Positions 1-7,149 of a stretch of 20,759 nt of DNA are shown here, in pieces; the first letter of the stretch is position 1; each line of letters begins with the position of its first letter. This stretch comes from an uncultured Clostridia bacterium (GTDB lineage Bacteria > Bacillota_A > Clostridia > TANB77 > CAG-508), in the NCBI GenBank assembly GCA_948852375.1, contig CAQOYX010000015.1, positions 3,991 to 24,749 on the forward strand. The letters are read 5' to 3'. Under the pieces are notes generated by a model, which made no database searches, had not been told where the DNA came from, and worked only from the letters and a program-made list of their open reading frames with translations. Made by a program: the position numbers and the translations under genes.

Positions 1-57
1 ATAACTTCTTTATTTTTTATATTGATTTTAATTTTTCTAAAATTCATATTTTCTTAA

Positions 58-86
58 TTGACATTATAAAAAGCAAAAATTATAAT
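58..86 (+). promoter_or_regulatory. Consensus sigma-70/SigA promoter of the flippase-like gene
   Basis: TTGACA at 58-63 and TATAAT at 81-86 are separated by exactly 17 bases, which is a perfect consensus housekeeping promoter. Transcription would start near 93. The next gene starts at 155, with AAAGGA upstream of its ATG. Confidence 0.75.
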
Positions 87-154
87 ATATTATGAAAGAA
101 TACTTTAAAATATTTATATTTTGTTAAATATGCAAGAAAGGAATTGAGTTCTTT

Positions 155-1260
155 ATGGATAATATTGACACAAATGTTGAGTTAAATGAAAATTTTAAAA
201 AAAAGTTAAAAAAATCTAAAGATACAAAATTTACTATTCTTAATATTGCTTTGATTATTACTATTTTTATTGGTCTTTTTGCATATATGCTTATTGTTGA
301 TGGACTAAATAATATTGTTATAATGATAAAAAGTGTTGATTACTTTTGGGTATTTTTAGGCATTATATGTATGGTTCTTTCATGGCTTTTTGAAGCAATG
401 TGCTTACATGTTCCAATAAAAAATCTATATCCCAATCAAAAATTTCTTAATTCTGTTCGAATCATGATGATTGGTGGCTTATTTAATAATATTACTCCTT
501 TCTGCTCTGGTCGGGCAACCAATGCAAGCTTATTATATGTATAAAGATGGAAAAAGAGTTAGTGATGCCTTTTCAATTTTTTCAATGAAGTTTGTAATTT
601 CACAAACTGCTCTTGTTATTTTTACTTTTATAGTTACTATTTTTCAGTGGAATTACTTTAAATCTTTAATGAATAACTTTTTTTTACTTGCCATTGTTGG
701 TTTTTTAGTAAATATTATTGCTATATTATTTATTTTAATTATTGGTCTTAATCATAAGTTAGCAATCTCTATTTTAAAGCCTATAACCAATTTTCTTCGG
801 TAAGATACATATTTTAAAAAATGCAAATAAAACCTTAGAGAATTTATCAAATAGTTTTGAAAATTTTAATTATAAATTCAATCAAATGCGTAAAGAAAAA
901 AAGGTTGTTATTAGCATGTTCATTACAGCAACTCTACAATCACTTTTCTATTATTCCATTACATATATGGTTTACAGAGCCTTTGGAAATAGTGGAATAA
1001 GCCTGTTTACAATAATACCTGCTCAAGCCTTTTTGTTAATGCTTATGACATTTATTCCAACACCTGGCTCTGGTGGTGGTGCAGAAGGTGGATTTTTACT
1101 AATTTTTAATTCCATCTTTCGTGAAGGTACAATTAATATATCAATTTTATTTTGGAGAATTTATACATTTTATTTACCAATTATAATTGGTACACTTTTC
1201 TTAATTCCCATTAGGAAGATGTATAAAAAACTTGTATTTCCTGATTCTAGTCCATTATAA
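155..1260 (+). CDS. Flippase-like (UPF0104/YbhN, lysylphosphatidylglycerol synthase TM-type) membrane protein; frame changes twice at CGGN
   Basis: Three overlapping open stretches form one polytopic membrane protein of 367 residues if two single bases are skipped. Frame 1 ends in ITPFCSG; frame 2 resumes with GQPMQAYYMYKDG, together giving the family's conserved ITPF-SGGQP motif. The in-frame codon at the switch is CGG at 512 (quadruplet CGGG, residue 120). The second switch is CGGT at 798-801 (residue 215): the zero frame meets TAA, whereas skipping the C gives NFLGKIHILKNANKTLENL and continues. The C-terminal part carries PTPGSGGGAEGGF, also typical of the family. Predicted helices include residues about 28-48. 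Members are inner-membrane proteins linked to lipid or glycolipid transport or cell-envelope modification; the substrate cannot be read from the sequence. It is either a pseudogene with two 1-base insertions or a gene read with +1 recoding. The family call is firm; the expression status is not. Confidence 0.75.
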
Positions 1261-1433
1261 TTTATCGCTACTAGACATCTCCTGTGTTACTTTATGAAAA
1301 GTAACCGACGAAACCCTCTACTTGTATTAGTGGTAGTCTGCCAGCTGATGTTGAAAATACAGAAAATAAAAAATAATTTTGCAATAGCAAACAACAAGTA
1401 ATATAATAGATGTAATGTCAATATTGCTTTTGA

Positions 1434-1535
1434 CTGTATCTACCTCCCTATGGCTATATAAAGAACCTGATAATCCTAAAAAAATGGATTATAGATGAAG
1501 AACCTGCAAAAATCGTCCGTAGAATTTTTAATGAG
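1434..1535 (+). pseudogene. Relic of a large serine recombinase (TnpX/Tn4451-like recombinase domain)
   Basis: The frame from 1434 reads LPPYGY, then a scrambled stretch, then KKWIIDEEPAKIVRRIF from 1482. This resembles the recombinase-domain segment of clostridial large serine recombinases (PPYGY-K-DP-NPK-W-IDEEAA-VVRRIF). In the scrambled part the expected residues KEPDNPKK can be read one frame over (about 1459-1484), so two compensating indels have occurred. Nothing of the catalytic resolvase domain or the long C-terminal region remains. It is joined in frame to the MobV remnant that follows. From 1261 to 1433 I see no gene. Confidence 0.6.
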
Positions 1536-2450
1536 TTTTTTGATACTATTGGCGAAGAAGAAACCAAAAGATATTTTAGAGAATGTTATAACTTCGTAGC
1601 TGAATACAAACGTTTAGGCAAGGAAAATATAATATCTGCAGTAGTGCATATGGACGAGGCAACTCCACATATGCACTTATCTTTTATTCCTATAGTTGAT
1701 AGTTTTGATAAAAACGGAAATCGTATTCGTAAAGTATGTGCTAGTGATTATTGGAAAGGTAAAAATAGTTATGGTAATATGCAAGATGCTTTTAATAAAT
1801 ATGTAAATGATAAAGGATTTAAACTAGAACGTGGTGAATCTAGTGATAGGAAACATCTTTCTACTGAGGAATATAAAAAGCTAACTAACTTTGAAGATAC
1901 TCAAAAAACATTAAATGATATTACTTTAGATTTACCAAATGTTCCTAATATTAAAGATGTAAAAGCTAGATTTTTTAACAGAGATGAACAGATACAAAAG
2001 GAAATTATTGAGCCTAAAGATAAATTAATTGAACAACTATATGCTGATAATGTAAAACTACACAAAGAATTAAGCAAACATGCTCATTTAGTGGATATGG
2101 CATCAAAATATAAAGAAGAAAATTCTTATTTATGGAATGAGAATAACAAATTGAGCAAAAAGTGCTCTGATATAGAGTTTGAATCCTCTTATAAAATTGA
2201 ACGAATAGAAATAAAATTTCATAAAGAATTAAACTTCTTTAAAACAAGAACTAATCAACTAGAAAAAGCTTTAAAGGAATGGTCTGAAGCTATACAGCTA
2301 TTTGCAATTTTTATTTGTAAAATAGTAGGGGTTCCCTTTACAGATACTTTAATTAAAGAATTTGAAAAGAAACATGGCATTTGTTTTGACTTTGAAAAGC
2401 AAATGAAAAAATTAGATAAATCAAAGAGAAAGGATGATAGAAAATTATGA
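1485..2450 (+). pseudogene. N-terminally truncated MobV-family (Pre/Mob, TnpZ-like) relaxase, fused to the recombinase relic
   Basis: The frame contains the MobV catalytic signature AVVHMDEATPHMHLSFIP (H-x-D-E-x-x-P-H-x-H, about 1635-1690), followed by a long coiled-coil-rich C-terminal region ending in a lysine-rich tail. Upstream, EFFDTIGEEETKRYFRECYN matches the stretch that precedes the HxDE motif in MobV proteins, but the N-terminal HNxR motif region (roughly 90-100 residues) is missing and replaced by recombinase sequence up to about 1535. The first ATG (1644) lies inside the catalytic motif, so no sensible start is available. MobV enzymes nick oriT and mobilise plasmids or transposons such as Tn4451. 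This copy is probably inactive. Its stop overlaps the start of the next gene (ATGA), the original operon arrangement. Confidence 0.8.
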
Positions 2451-2800
2451 AAATAACTTATACAAAGTGTGGAGATTACTATTTACCAGACTTAGTATTA
2501 TCAAATAATACTAAAAATGTTACATTAGGAAAATATGCTAGAATGAGATTAAATTACCTTAAAAGCCATAAAAAAGCTGAATATACAATACTATTTATGA
2601 ATGATGAACTTAAAAATCATTTGCTAGATATAGATAAACAAGCAAGTGATTTTTTTGATGCTCAAATGAAACTAATGGCAGAAAAAGAAGGTATTACAGA
2701 AGAATTAAAAGCAACTAATCAATTGGAATGGGTTGGAAAAATGAACAACCTTAAAAATTCTATCGAAGAAATAATTTTAGTAAGATATATTTATAATTAA
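2447..2800 (+). CDS. tnpV: TnpV-family transposon-encoded protein
   Basis: The 117 residues match the pattern of the TnpV family: an N-terminal MKITY--GDYYLPDL, then GKYARMRLNYLK-H, a middle segment with HLLDIDKQA, and a C-terminal LEWVGKMNNLKNSIEEIIL. TnpV is carried by Tn4451/Tn4453-type clostridial elements next to the serine recombinase and the Mob gene; its biochemical role is not established. Here it overlaps the relaxase remnant by 4 bases, which agrees with a Tn4451-like origin for this segment. The length is normal for the family and the frame is intact. Confidence 0.85.
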   Translation: MKITYTKCGDYYLPDLVLSNNTKNVTLGKYARMRLNYLKSHKKAEYTILFMNDELKNHLLDIDKQASDFFDAQMKLMAEKEGITEELKATNQLEWVGKMNNLKNSIEEIILVRYIYN

Positions 2801-2814
2801 TGGAGGTATTGGAT

Positions 2815-3156
2815 ATGAATGAAGAACAAAGATTTATTTCATTTTATGATGAAAATAGTGATAATTTTTATGAACTTTTTGATGGTGTTAGAAGTTATTT
2901 AAAGAATAACAATGAAGATTATAAGGAATTGCATAAGCAAATTCACAAAATTTTAGATAGCAATATTAATCTACAAAAATTACTTGATGATGAAGTTTTA
3001 GAAGATGGACTTTCAAAAGAAGATTGCTTGTCTATTTCTAAAATTCTTAACTTATATTATGATTTACAAGACATCATTGAAAAAGAGATTTATTTTAAAG
3101 GTGGCATGGATGCTTATTATTATTTTTGTAAGTTAGGTATTATTAAAAATAGATAA
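2815..3156 (+). CDS. Small acidic helical protein of mobile-element type, possibly DUF6809-like
   Basis: An ATG at 2815 is preceded by GGAGG at 2802-2806 with ideal spacing, so I prefer it to the ATG at 2800, giving 113 residues. The protein is acidic and predicted to be all-helical, with no signal peptide or membrane segment. The tail (YFKGGMDAYYYFCKLGIIK) recalls the DUF6809 group of small proteins found beside TnpV and Mob genes in clostridial elements, but this assignment is tentative. It is the last gene of the rightward mob-tnpV cluster and is followed at once by a terminator. No function can be proposed. Confidence 0.6.
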   Translation: MNEEQRFISFYDENSDNFYELFDGVRSYLKNNNEDYKELHKQIHKILDSNINLQKLLDDEVLEDGLSKEDCLSISKILNLYYDLQDIIEKEIYFKGGMDAYYYFCKLGIIKNR

Positions 3157-3164
3157 ATGTTATT

Positions 3165-3191
3165 AAGGAGCATATAGAAATGCTCCTTTTT
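3165..3191 (+). terminator. Rho-independent terminator, likely bidirectional
   Basis: AAGGAGCA (3165-3172) pairs with TGCTCCTT (3181-3188) around an 8-base loop, followed by a T-run. It sits between two convergent genes: the end of the mob-tnpV cluster and the end of the leftward kinase operon. Confidence 0.8.
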
Positions 3192-3197
3192 CAACTT

Positions 3198-3740
3198 TTA
3201 ATATCTATTATGTAATACTTCTAGTAATTTAGAATGAAGTTCCTTATGTTCCACTAGCTCTGCTGAATTTCCTTTTACCATTTTCTCAAATTCTTCTAAT
3301 GAAATATATTTAATCTCTGATACTTCTTCTTTTTGTAATTTTAAATCTTCAATATTTACATTTTTACTTATTAAGAAAACATCTATAATTTCATTATTTA
3401 TAAGTTTTCCATCATTATGTACTTTATGTTCTTTTACTGTAAATAAATATTCTAACTCTAATTCACTTATTTGTAATCCAATTTCTTCGTTTAATTCTCT
3501 TATAGCTCCAACTATTGAGCTATCTCCTGCGGATAAATATCCAGATGTAGAAGTTGTCCACATGTCTGGATTAGTTATCTTTTCATGACTTCTTTTTTGT
3601 AATATTAATTCCCCATTATCATTTACTACCCATATATGAACTGCTTTATGCCATAATCCTTTACTATGAACTTCACTTCTCGTTCTTTTCTCTCCTGTTA
3701 AATTTCCATTTTCATCTAATACATCAAGATACTCTTCCAT
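3198..3740 (-). CDS. Nudix hydrolase, IPP-isomerase/YfcD-like
   Basis: 180 residues. The Nudix box is visible at about residues 66-88: SGYLSAGD, seven residues, then RELNEEIG; the first acidic position of the consensus is D73 instead of E. The N-terminus (DVLDENGNLTGEKRTRSEVHSKGLWHK) and ILQKRS are typical of the isopentenyl-diphosphate-isomerase-like branch, whose members hydrolyse nucleoside diphosphates linked to other moieties or are of unknown substrate. It is the last gene of a four-gene leftward operon, with its start 5 bases after the previous stop and a GGAAGG/GTAGGA ribosome site. Its position next to a HipA-like kinase could mean it clears a nucleotide product, but that is inference. 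Confidence 0.85.
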   Translation of the reverse strand: MEEYLDVLDENGNLTGEKRTRSEVHSKGLWHKAVHIWVVNDNGELILQKRSHEKITNPDMWTTSTSGYLSAGDSSIVGAIRELNEEIGLQISELELEYLFTVKEHKVHNDGKLINNEIIDVFLISKNVNIEDLKLQKEEVSEIKYISLEEFEKMVKGNSAELVEHKELHSKLLEVLHNRY

Positions 3741-3745
3741 ATTTC

Positions 3746-4099
3746 CTACCTTCCTATAAACTCATAATTATCTGTTGGTAATTTTGCACCACTTCTTTTT
3801 AATAATTCAAACTCATCATATTCTGTCATTCCATAAGTTTCTAAAATCTCTTTAATCTCTGGTCTTGTTGGTTCTGGCAATCGACTACTGAACACAGCAA
3901 ATAATTGTGGATTTTCATAAGTTGCATTAATTTGTGGAAATGCAATTAAAAGTTCAAACCCTTTCTCTTGTGCTTCTTTTACATTCTCTAAAATGTATTT
4001 AAAGTAATATGTTTCATTTTTTTTATATAGCATCGCTACTTTATATTTATTACCTGTATTTACATCTGTCCATGTTAAATATACTAAATCCTCATTCAT
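3746..4099 (-). CDS. HipS-like protein: stand-alone HipA N-terminal subdomain
   Basis: 117 residues. Compared by eye with the N-terminal subdomain of E. coli HipA it shares the order of features: a beta-rich start with YYFKY (HipA TFKY), then LFAVFSSRLPEPTRPEIKEIL (HipA VFNFFDNLLPDS-IVRDRIV) and DEFELLKRSGAKLPTDNYEF (HipA PFDLLSEIGRDSVGAVTL). In the known tripartite HipBST systems this subdomain is a separate gene, HipS, which neutralises the kinase HipT. The gene lies 13 bases downstream of the HipA-like kinase gene, so a HipS-type antitoxin role is a reasonable inference. The order (kinase before HipS) differs from hipB-hipS-hipT. It has a strong GGGGGAAAG ribosome site and an intact frame. 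Confidence 0.65.
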   Translation of the reverse strand: MNEDLVYLTWTDVNTGNKYKVAMLYKKNETYYFKYILENVKEAQEKGFELLIAFPQINATYENPQLFAVFSSRLPEPTRPEIKEILETYGMTEYDEFELLKRSGAKLPTDNYEFIGR

Positions 4100-4112
4100 T
4101 TTATCTTTCCCC

Positions 4113-5043
4113 CTAATCTATAATATCATATATTTCTAGCATTCTTTTTCTTCTCTCTAAAAGGAACATTTTTAATAATCTTTTCATATCATTATTTATT
4201 ATATTATTATCAAATTCTTTTAATAGTTTATCAATACTTTGTTCATTAATATTATTTTTAATATTCTCTATGTATGGCAATGTTATTAAATATGAATTTT
4301 CTTTTAGTTTGCTAAGTAATTCAAAATGTCTTATTGGTCTTTCATTTTCCCATCCTATTGTAGATTTCGATTTCGTGTTTACTAATGCTTCAAATTTCAT
4401 CTTGTCTTTGAAAAATATATCTAAATTATTATTATCTTCATATGCACATAACGATGAACCATTATCATATAGAGGACATAAATCTAATGTTACATGTATC
4501 ATATTGTTTTCTATTGCTTTTTTATGTTTAATAGCCCAATTACTATGATGTCTATCACTATTTCCTATAAGTATATCAAAAATAATCATCTTATATATTT
4601 TTCTAATATCAAAATAATAATCTTCTAATATACTTTTTTCTATCATTTGTATAGAATATTTCATATTACTATAAGTATCTTCTAATTTGCTTTTATTATA
4701 ATATGGATAATGTTTTTGTATAAAGTAAATACCTTCAAACAAATTGTCATATTTATTTTCTAGTATATTATAACTCATTGAACCAATTCTTCCGTTTATA
4801 TATTCCGATATCTACTCTAGCACATTCTACATCTATCAGCTTTCCAATTTCAGTAGCTAGTTTTTCAGCCCAGTATTCTCCTGTTATTATTCCTTTTTCT
4901 TTATCTTTTACTTTTGGAAATTTAAAAAGTCCCTTTTCGTTAGTTTCTGGGTTAATTAGCCATACTTTTTCACTAGCACCACTACCAAACTTTCCAGAAA
5001 TTTTATCTTCTATCCAGTTATCAAAGTTTTTAACTTCAAACAT
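4113..5043 (-). CDS. HipA/HipT/CtkA-like serine-threonine kinase, with one +1 frame change at CGGA
   Basis: Two open stretches (5043-4768 and 4778-4113) form one 309-residue kinase. A glycine-rich SGASEKVWLI (about 21-30) and GLFKFPK (K41/K44) look like the ATP-binding loop and lysine. IGNSDRHHSNW (about 159-169) holds the catalytic Asp and Asn of the HipA fold, and LYDNGSS (about 191-197) the metal-binding Asp. The frame changes at residues 82-84: TAT AAA CGG in frame; skipping the C gives TAT AAA GGA AGA ATT GGT TCA ATG, i.e. IYKGRIGSMSYNIL, the expected continuation. Unlike full-length HipA it lacks the N-terminal subdomain, which is encoded by the gene that follows. HipA-family kinases phosphorylate translation-related proteins and arrest growth. 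Start ATG has GGAGG upstream. It is either inactivated by one inserted base or recoded. Confidence 0.8.
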
Positions 5044-5057
5044 TTAATTCCTCCAAT

Positions 5058-5960
5058 CTATTTATTCTTTGCTCTACTTTTATAAACATTAGCTTGATTT
5101 CTACATTGTGGACTACAATATTCTGCTTTTAAATTATCTGAAGCAAAAGGTTTGCCACAATGTTTACACATTTTTACTGTTTTTCTTTCGCTTGTTTCGT
5201 TTAATGCAAACATTGTATCTATTGCAAGTTTTAGAGAATTAAATTTCCACTCTAAAACAGGTGGGTATTCTTTATTGCTATGCATTAATATTCTACAAGC
5301 AATTTTGGAAGCATTAAAGTTTTCTATGTAATTATCATATTTTTGCCTTGTATAAGCATTTTCTACTTTACTATAATTTTCTATTGCTTCAAATGTTAAA
5401 TATAATCTTCTTGCATAATCCATAATCCAAACTACACCTTCTGAATATGCTTTTGAAAATACTACTGCATATTCTCCTGGTCTATCTATAAAAGCAAGTG
5501 GATTTGCTTCATTTTCTATTGATAATTCTAAAATTTCTCCTTTTGAATTTTCTTTTATTGTAACTTTTTGTTTCTTCTCACATTTTATAAATAGCCTTAT
5601 GTATTCTCCAGCAGTTAATGTTTCTTTGTTACAAACTACATTTCCAGCAGGTAAATATACTTTACTTTGTTTTACAATATCTGTATTTAATGGTAAATAT
5701 GTTAATTCTCCTAATAACCCATATTTCTTTACAAAGTCTATAATTTTCTCTTCTGCTAATTTTAATTCATCATTTTCTACATCTCTTCCTATCAGTAGTA
5801 TATCTACTAATATACTGTCAGAAACATTAAATGGGTCATACATTGCAACTTTAGAGTCTTCCTTTGGTGTTATATATGTAAATTTATCTATTTCTCTTAG
5901 TTCATAATCACTATATTTAAACCAAAAAGTCTTGAAATTCCCTGTATTATTCTTTCTCAT
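5058..5960 (-). CDS. Unknown protein with C-terminal CGNR-like zinc ribbon, first gene of the kinase operon
   Basis: The ATG at 5960 has GGGAG at the right distance, so I prefer it to the upstream ATG at 6011; this gives 300 residues. The first 180 residues are not recognisable (mixed alpha/beta). The middle is helical (about 180-250). The C-terminus carries CKHCGKPF, then EYCSPQCRNQANVYKSRAKNK, a four-cysteine ribbon resembling the CGNR zinc finger of DNA-binding regulators. It lies 14 bases upstream of the HipA-like kinase gene, in the position where HipB, the DNA-binding antitoxin and repressor, sits in hipB-led operons. A role as the regulator is an inference from position and the zinc ribbon. 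It has no in-frame CGG and an intact frame. Confidence 0.7.
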   Translation of the reverse strand: MRKNNTGNFKTFWFKYSDYELREIDKFTYITPKEDSKVAMYDPFNVSDSILVDILLIGRDVENDELKLAEEKIIDFVKKYGLLGELTYLPLNTDIVKQSKVYLPAGNVVCNKETLTAGEYIRLFIKCEKKQKVTIKENSKGEILELSIENEANPLAFIDRPGEYAVVFSKAYSEGVVWIMDYARRLYLTFEAIENYSKVENAYTRQKYDNYIENFNASKIACRILMHSNKEYPPVLEWKFNSLKLAIDTMFALNETSERKTVKMCKHCGKPFASDNLKAEYCSPQCRNQANVYKSRAKNK

Positions 5961-6004
5961 ATTCACTCTCCCAAAAATTTTTTTAAAAAATTTATATGTA
6001 ATAC

Positions 6005-6047
6005 TTGACAAACATGAATTATTACTATATTATATATGTATAGTAAT
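6005..6047 (+). promoter_or_regulatory. Promoter with overlapping dyad operator between divergent operons
   Basis: TTGACA (6005-6010), a 17-base spacer, then TATTAT (6028-6033) forms a strong rightward promoter toward the HTH-xis-int genes. The inverted repeat ATTACTATA (6021-6029) and TATAGTAAT (6039-6047) overlaps the -10 element, as an operator would. The leftward kinase operon begins at 5960, so the same site could control both directions. Confidence 0.6.
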
Positions 6048-6102
6048 TGTTGGTAGAGTTATCATATTACATTTTATAATTGATAGCATTTATCAAGTTA
6101 TT

Positions 6103-6131
6103 ACTATTATATAGTCTTTATAGATAATAGT
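6103..6131. promoter_or_regulatory. Second dyad with the same ACTAT/ATAGT half-sites
   Basis: ACTATTATATA (6103-6113) is repeated inverted as TAGATAATAGT (6121-6131) with one mismatch. The half-site core ACTAT/ATAGT is the same as in the promoter dyad 80 bases away, suggesting two binding sites for one regulator. Confidence 0.45.
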
Positions 6132-6156
6132 CAAGTTTTGTTTGGAAATTTTACCT

Positions 6157-6175
6157 AAAAGTCCTTAGGATTTTT
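6157..6175 (+). terminator. Short leader hairpin, possible attenuator
   Basis: AAAAGTCC (6157-6164) and GGATTTTT (6168-6175) pair except for one position, around a TTA loop, and end in five Ts. It lies in the leader between the rightward promoter and the HTH gene. Weak evidence. Confidence 0.3.
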
Positions 6176-6227
6176 GTATCTAAAAATCAACAAACAAAAA
6201 TACAACTAAATGAAAGGAGGAAATCTT

Positions 6228-6656
6228 TTGGATAAAAAAGAGCAAATTTTAGATTTATATTTTAATAAACATTTGAAACAAAAGGAAATCGCTGATATTA
6301 TAAATGTTTCTCAACAATACATTTCTAAAACTATTAAGGAAGATGGAAGATATGAGCAAGAAAAAAGTTCTAGGAAATCTATTAATGCAGAAAAAAGAAA
6401 AATTGCACAAGCAGAATATCAAAAGAATTATGTTAGAAGTTCTAAAAAAGATATAATTTATGAACAATTATTAGAAGTTCAAAATCAAGATGCAATAGAG
6501 CTTTCGTATAATGCTCATCCACTTTCCGACTATGCCTGTAAAAAAGCTAATTCTAGTATTTATCGCTATGATAGTAAGAAAAATCAATATATTATGCAAA
6601 GAGGTATTAAAGCCTCTATTGATTTACCACGGAGAATTAGTGCAAAAGCTTATTAA
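6228..6656 (+). CDS. HTH (sigma-region-4-like) DNA-binding protein of the integrative element
   Basis: The start is TTG at 6228, placed 7 bases after AAAGGAGG (6213-6220); the in-frame ATG at 6210 overlaps that ribosome site and is not used. The 142-residue protein has an N-terminal helix-turn-helix (EQILDLYFNKHLKQKEIADIINVSQQYISKTI), like the small sigma-like regulators that precede xis and int in Tn916-type elements. A basic linker and a less conserved C-terminus follow. An in-frame CGG occurs at 6630 near the end. Read as Arg it gives IDLPRRISAKAY; read as a CGGA quadruplet it gives IDLPGELVQKLINF ending at 6663. The first reading looks closer to what I would expect of such proteins, but I cannot decide. 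Confidence 0.75.
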   Translation: MDKKEQILDLYFNKHLKQKEIADIINVSQQYISKTIKEDGRYEQEKSSRKSINAEKRKIAQAEYQKNYVRSSKKDIIYEQLLEVQNQDAIELSYNAHPLSDYACKKANSSIYRYDSKKNQYIMQRGIKASIDLPRRISAKAY

Positions 6657-6767
6657 TTTTTGAAGAAAAACAAGTATGAGATATTGACCTCTCTCAAAAA
6701 CGCAATACGGCATACATATAGTGAAATTTTTATTTGCTATTGTGAATTTTTTAAGGAGGTTAAGTTT

Positions 6768-6971
6768 ATGGAAGATACTAATTTGAACAAAGTAATGTTT
6801 ACTGCATATAAAGATGTTGTAACTGTAAAACAATTAGCAGAAATGCTAGGCATAGGTATAACTCTTGCTTATAGGTTAGTTAAACAAAATACTATTAAAT
6901 CTATAAAAGTTGGTAGAGAATATAAAATCCCTAAACATTGCGTTATAAATTATTTAGAAAAGAGTGTTTAG
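6768..6971 (+). CDS. xis: Excisionase (Xis), winged-helix/MerR-like DNA-binding domain
   Basis: ATG at 6768 is 8 bases from AAGGAGG, giving a basic 67-residue protein. The segment VTVKQLAEMLGIGITLAYRLVKQ-TIKSIKVGREYKIPK is the classical excisionase/helix-turn-helix pattern (HTH, then a wing ending in the conserved R-YKIP). It lies between the HTH regulator and the tyrosine integrase, the usual Tn916-type order. It would bend the attachment sites and favour excision. An open extension upstream to 6660 has no ribosome site and is not used. Confidence 0.85.
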   Translation: MEDTNLNKVMFTAYKDVVTVKQLAEMLGIGITLAYRLVKQNTIKSIKVGREYKIPKHCVINYLEKSV

Positions 6972-7005
6972 GCTATTTTTATATTTACTACAAAAAACAG
7001 AATTA

Positions 7006-7087
7006 AGATTTTCTAAGCAAGTAAACTTGCAAGAAAATCTAAAGTCTGCATATTTGATTTCTACGCCAAGTGCTTTTATTAGCACTT
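7006..7087. repeat. Two hairpins between xis and int
   Basis: AGATTTTCT, AA, GCAAGT (7006-7022) pairs with ACTTGC, A, AGAAAATCT (7025-7040). A second stem is AAGTGCT (7068-7074) with AGCACTT (7081-7087). Neither is followed by a good T-run, so they are more likely leader structures of the integrase mRNA or protein-binding sites than terminators. Confidence 0.5.
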
Positions 7088-7149
7088 TCCTAGAACTCAA
7101 AAATCAATAGTAAATTAATTTAGTCTGTTACATCGGAAAGGAGTTAAAT

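Noticed and set aside
1290..1400. Short open frame starting MKSNRRNPLLVLVVV
   Set aside because: About 35 residues, no ribosome site and no similarity I recognise, in a decayed region.
1705..1725. CGG in the MobV remnant (KNGNR) as another recoding site
   Set aside because: The C is the third base of AAC; the CGG is out of frame. The same holds for CGG triplets in int, tmk, pyrH, AIM24 and the 805-residue gene.
4270..5907. Plus-strand open frames opposite the kinase and zinc-ribbon genes
   Set aside because: Antisense to well supported genes; composition is typical of complement reading.
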